8,500 nt of DNA from JBFJKD01 sp041601945 (GTDB lineage Bacteria > Pseudomonadota > Gammaproteobacteria > Pseudomonadales > Porticoccaceae), in contig JBFIHG010000064.1 of the NCBI GenBank assembly GCA_041601945.1, positions 1-8,500 of the forward strand, given 5' to 3'. Under the pieces are notes generated by a model, which was not told the origin of the DNA, searched no databases, and was given only the letters and a program-made list of their open reading frames with translations. A program made the position numbers and the translations under genes. Shown here one piece after another: positions 6,169-8,500 of the stretch (the first letter of the stretch is position 1; each line of letters begins with the position of its first letter).

Positions 6169-7044
6169 ATGACTCGTTTGTTACGTAAATTTCTTCGCCG
6201 AGTTTTAACCCCCGGAAGCATTAGTGCCCGCGCCTCCTTTGTAGGCGGGTTAGTAACGATGACCATTATATTTGTACTGGATCTTTCGACCAACGCCGAT
6301 ATCCGCCTCCACAACCTGTACCTGTTTCCACTCGCGATCATTGTCGTACATAGCGCAACGCGACGGGCAATCCTGTTCGCGTACCCTCTGGCGCTGACAT
6401 TTCAATGTGTCAGACTGGCCACCTCCGAATTAACCTTTACTGGATTCGTTTCTGAAATGGCGGTGGCAGTGGCTGCATCCGGCCTGACCATTATGATTGC
6501 GCAGGAGACACGGGCAAACTTTGTTGATGCAACTCTACTGGCAAGAAGAGACCAGTTGACCGGGTTGCTCAACCGCCGTGGTTTTAATGAACTACTTGCC
6601 CGAGAAATCGAGCGACAGCGCCGCTATCACGGATTTTTTTCTATGGCCATGGCCGACCTGGATAATTTCAAGGAACTCAATGACTCCCAGGGCCACCATG
6701 CCGGGGATCGGGCTTTAATTTTACTGACCGAGATACTATCGAAGCATACGCGCAGTACAGATACTATCGGTCGCATTGGCGGTGACGAATTTGCGATCTT
6801 AATGCCTGGCACGCAAACGGACGACTGTCGCGTAGTGTGTCAGAAGCTGGTGGATGAAATTGCACGACGCATGGCTGGGGCTGGGTCTCATGTGACCGCC
6901 AGCATCGGGTTTGCCTATTTCGAGACAGCACCGGAAACACCCTCAGATGCATTGCAGAAGGTTGACCGGGCCATGTACCTTGCCAAGTCCAAAGGTAAGA
7001 GCCGTGTGGAGAGCCTGCCGGTAAAAGGTGTTATGGGAGTTTAG
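6169..7044 (+). CDS. Membrane-anchored GGDEF diguanylate cyclase
   Basis: This 291-residue protein is predicted to make the second messenger cyclic di-GMP from two GTP at the inner membrane. The N-terminal 110 residues hold about four hydrophobic segments (roughly 22-40, 48-62, 66-82 and 94-111) with no recognised sensor domain. The GGDEF domain covers about 123-282: DQLTGLLNRRGF (128-139), MADLDNFK (161-168, metal-binding D163), GHHAGD (175-180) and an intact GGDEF (204-208). RSTD (195-198) lies five residues before GGDEF, where the RxxD product-inhibition site is expected, so feedback control by c-di-GMP is likely. No EAL domain follows, so it is a synthase only. An in-frame stop at 6157 excludes a much earlier start; the ribosome site is weak (AGAGTGA, 6153-6159). 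The gene stands alone between a terminator-like hairpin and a convergent gene, and any link with the catabolic genes is not shown. Confidence 0.92.
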   Translation: MTRLLRKFLRRVLTPGSISARASFVGGLVTMTIIFVLDLSTNADIRLHNLYLFPLAIIVVHSATRRAILFAYPLALTFQCVRLATSELTFTGFVSEMAVAVAASGLTIMIAQETRANFVDATLLARRDQLTGLLNRRGFNELLAREIERQRRYHGFFSMAMADLDNFKELNDSQGHHAGDRALILLTEILSKHTRSTDTIGRIGGDEFAILMPGTQTDDCRVVCQKLVDEIARRMAGAGSHVTASIGFAYFETAPETPSDALQKVDRAMYLAKSKGKSRVESLPVKGVMGV

Positions 7045-7164
7045 CCGTCCCCACCGTGTTCTCAGCCGTACTTTCCCCGTCGTACTCGCCGCCAACAAAC
7101 CAGCCGCGCAGACACCGGTATCGGTCCGCGCGAGCCAGACCTAAAACGCTAATTTAGATAACCC

Positions 7165-7192
7165 ATTGCAAATGGTCTAATGCAAATAGTCT
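7165..7192. repeat. Tandem 14-base direct repeat between convergent genes
   Basis: Two adjacent 14-base copies (7165-7178 and 7179-7192) agree at 12 of 14 positions and share TGCAAAT-R-GTCT. They lie in the 195-base gap 7045-7239, downstream of both flanking genes. The rest of this gap shows a GC-rich imperfect hairpin (about 7105-7132, with CCGCGC/GCGCG and ACCG/CGGT arms) that could help end transcription, and no gene. Confidence 0.5.
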
Positions 7193-7239
7193 GTCGTATG
7201 CGCTTAAGATGTGTGGCGACTAATCAGTAACCTGGCATA

Positions 7240-8436
7240 TCAGGCTTTCGGTGGCCCGCCAATCATCGGGTCCCACTGCGCCTTGCCAACTAGCGCACGG
7301 CCCAGGGCTTCGTAATTTTCTTCACTCACGATGCCATGCTGGGTCCCCGTGTAGATATCCCGCAAGCAGCGTTGCAGTGGGTGGGGTTTATACAGCGCCA
7401 CCCCCGTGCCATAACGGTAGGCGAAGGTAGCGACCTCCGCCGCGACCTCTGTCACGTAGGCCATGGCGGCACGGCACTCGCCCCACGTGATCAGGGACAG
7501 CGGCTCATCGTTGCAGGTGGCTTCCCACATCTGATTAAGAATATCCATGGAATAGGCCCGCGCACCCGCCAGTTTGCAGGTAATCACCCCCAGCTCCTTG
7601 TGGAATGCGCCCCGATCCCCTAACGCAACGCCGCTCAATTTGCGTTTTTTAGTGTTTGCCAGGGCGACAATTTCCGCCAGGGCACGCTTCGCCACCCCGA
7701 GTGCGAACCCGGCGTGACAGGCCGCCACATAGCCGTACATCGGCAGGCGGTACAAAGCGCCACCGCGGTGTGGCGGATTGTTCTGCAACACAAAATCGTC
7801 CGCCACAAATAGATTTTCAATGCGATAGTGGGAACTGCCGGTGCCGCACAGGCCGGTGGAATGCCAGTTATCCTCGATAACGATATCCCTGGTGGGTACC
7901 GCAATCATGCATGTCTTCGGCGAGCCGTCCGGCAACATGACCGGCTCACCATTCCTGGTAACCACCGTTGCAGTTGACACCCAGTCGGCATGATGAATAC
8001 CGCTGCCAAATGCCCAGCGGCCGGTCACACGATAACCACTGGCAACCTGTTCCGCCTGCCCGGAGGGGACGATGGTGCCAGCGCCACGGGGAATACGCCC
8101 ATCCTTGAAAACCTCGGCCACGGCCGTATCGCTGGTCATACTGCCAAGCAGACCCACGGCGGTAGCGCCGATAAAACAACACCAGCCAGCCGCACCATTG
8201 GCTTCGCTGATCGACTCGTACACTTCAACCTGGGTCATGGGGTCCGCTTCCAGCCCACCCAGCGAGCGCGGCACGCACATCGTCAGCAGCCCGGCCTGGT
8301 ACAGGGCTTCCACCGAGCTCAGCGCCAACGTTCTATCCGCCTCACTTTGCTCCGCATCTCCCTCAATAATTGAGCGGATAGACCGAGCGTTGGCAAGTAA
8401 TTCGTCTCTTTCGGGGATTTGTAAGGGGTAGTTCAT
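7240..8436 (-). CDS. Acyl-CoA dehydrogenase-fold flavin-dependent hydroxylase (HsaA/HpaH-like)
   Basis: This 398-residue cytoplasmic protein has the acyl-CoA dehydrogenase fold in the branch that includes two-component flavin monooxygenases such as HsaA (steroid catabolism) and aromatic hydroxylases. These use reduced flavin from a partner reductase to hydroxylate, mostly phenolic, substrates. An N-terminal helical domain (about 8-115, with LLTMCVPRSLGG at 50-61) is followed by a beta domain with GRWAFGSGIHHADW (139-152) and WHSTGLCGTGSSHY (191-204), then a C-terminal helical bundle ending in RDIYTGTQHGIV (359-370) and EALGRALVG (376-384). The position of the usual dehydrogenase glutamate was not identified, which favours a hydroxylase over a true acyl-CoA dehydrogenase, but this was judged by eye. 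The length is normal for the family. The ATG at 8436 is preceded by GGAG (8449-8452 on this strand) at a rather long spacing. It converges on the cyclase gene. No reductase is present in the window. Confidence 0.9.
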   Translation of the reverse strand: MNYPLQIPERDELLANARSIRSIIEGDAEQSEADRTLALSSVEALYQAGLLTMCVPRSLGGLEADPMTQVEVYESISEANGAAGWCCFIGATAVGLLGSMTSDTAVAEVFKDGRIPRGAGTIVPSGQAEQVASGYRVTGRWAFGSGIHHADWVSTATVVTRNGEPVMLPDGSPKTCMIAVPTRDIVIEDNWHSTGLCGTGSSHYRIENLFVADDFVLQNNPPHRGGALYRLPMYGYVAACHAGFALGVAKRALAEIVALANTKKRKLSGVALGDRGAFHKELGVITCKLAGARAYSMDILNQMWEATCNDEPLSLITWGECRAAMAYVTEVAAEVATFAYRYGTGVALYKPHPLQRCLRDIYTGTQHGIVSEENYEALGRALVGKAQWDPMIGGPPKA

Positions 8437-8445
8437 AGGGCAGAT

Positions 8446-8459
8446 ATACTCCGGATTAT
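8446..8459. promoter_or_regulatory. Imperfect palindrome in the leader of the minus-strand hydroxylase gene
   Basis: ATACTCCGGATTAT matches its own reverse complement at 12 of 14 positions, centred on TCCGGA. It lies 10-23 bases before the start of the - strand gene and covers its likely ribosome site. On the + strand an ATG at 8461 opens a frame to the window end, so this could be an operator between divergent genes. Only symmetry and position support it. Confidence 0.3.
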
Positions 8460-8500
8460 TATGGATGCACCACAGGTCGCTGCTTTTAATGCCGCCCCGA

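Noticed and set aside
7990..8373. A 127-codon open frame on the + strand
   Set aside because: It is antisense to the acyl-CoA-dehydrogenase-fold gene, which has clear family motifs throughout; the + strand product has low complexity and no recognisable family.

Overview
The window reads as a chromosomal stretch of a Gram-negative, probably gammaproteobacterial, environmental (perhaps marine or oil-degrading) bacterium. This is inferred from the moderately GC-rich codon use, the membrane non-haem diiron hydroxylase, the flavin monooxygenases and a lipoprotein signal. No rRNA, tRNA, CRISPR array, transposase or integrase was seen, so the taxonomy is only a guess.

Bases 1-5591 hold seven genes, all on the + strand. 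In order they are a short-chain dehydrogenase/reductase (5' end outside the window), an AlkB/XylM-like membrane hydroxylase, a DUF1993 helical-bundle protein, an NtaA/DszA-type flavin monooxygenase, a DUF1330 protein, an AhpD/carboxymuconolactone-decarboxylase-like protein and an exported GlcG/HbpS-like (DUF336) protein. The gaps are 37 to 247 bases. This suggests one catabolic cluster read as more than one transcript, with likely breaks at the hairpin-bearing gap 2376-2622 and perhaps at 4289-4437. A plausible logic is hydroxylation of a hydrophobic compound by the membrane enzyme, oxidation of the alcohol by the dehydrogenase, and a further oxygenation by the flavin enzyme, with small accessory proteins helping or protecting. 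The substrate cannot be read from the sequence. No rubredoxin, ferredoxin, ferredoxin reductase or flavin reductase is encoded here, so electron donors must lie elsewhere.

Bases 5592-6168 differ in character: an AT-rich small lipoprotein gene of unknown function, a probable terminator and an inverted repeat. At 6169-7044 lies a membrane-anchored diguanylate cyclase with an intact GGDEF active site and an intact RxxD inhibitory site.

Bases 7045-7239 separate two convergent genes and carry a 14-base tandem repeat. The last gene (7240-8436, - strand) is an acyl-CoA-dehydrogenase-fold protein of the flavin-dependent hydroxylase type (HsaA/HpaH-like). It fits the oxidative catabolic theme but is transcribed in the opposite direction. 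Its short upstream region contains an imperfect palindrome that could be an operator.
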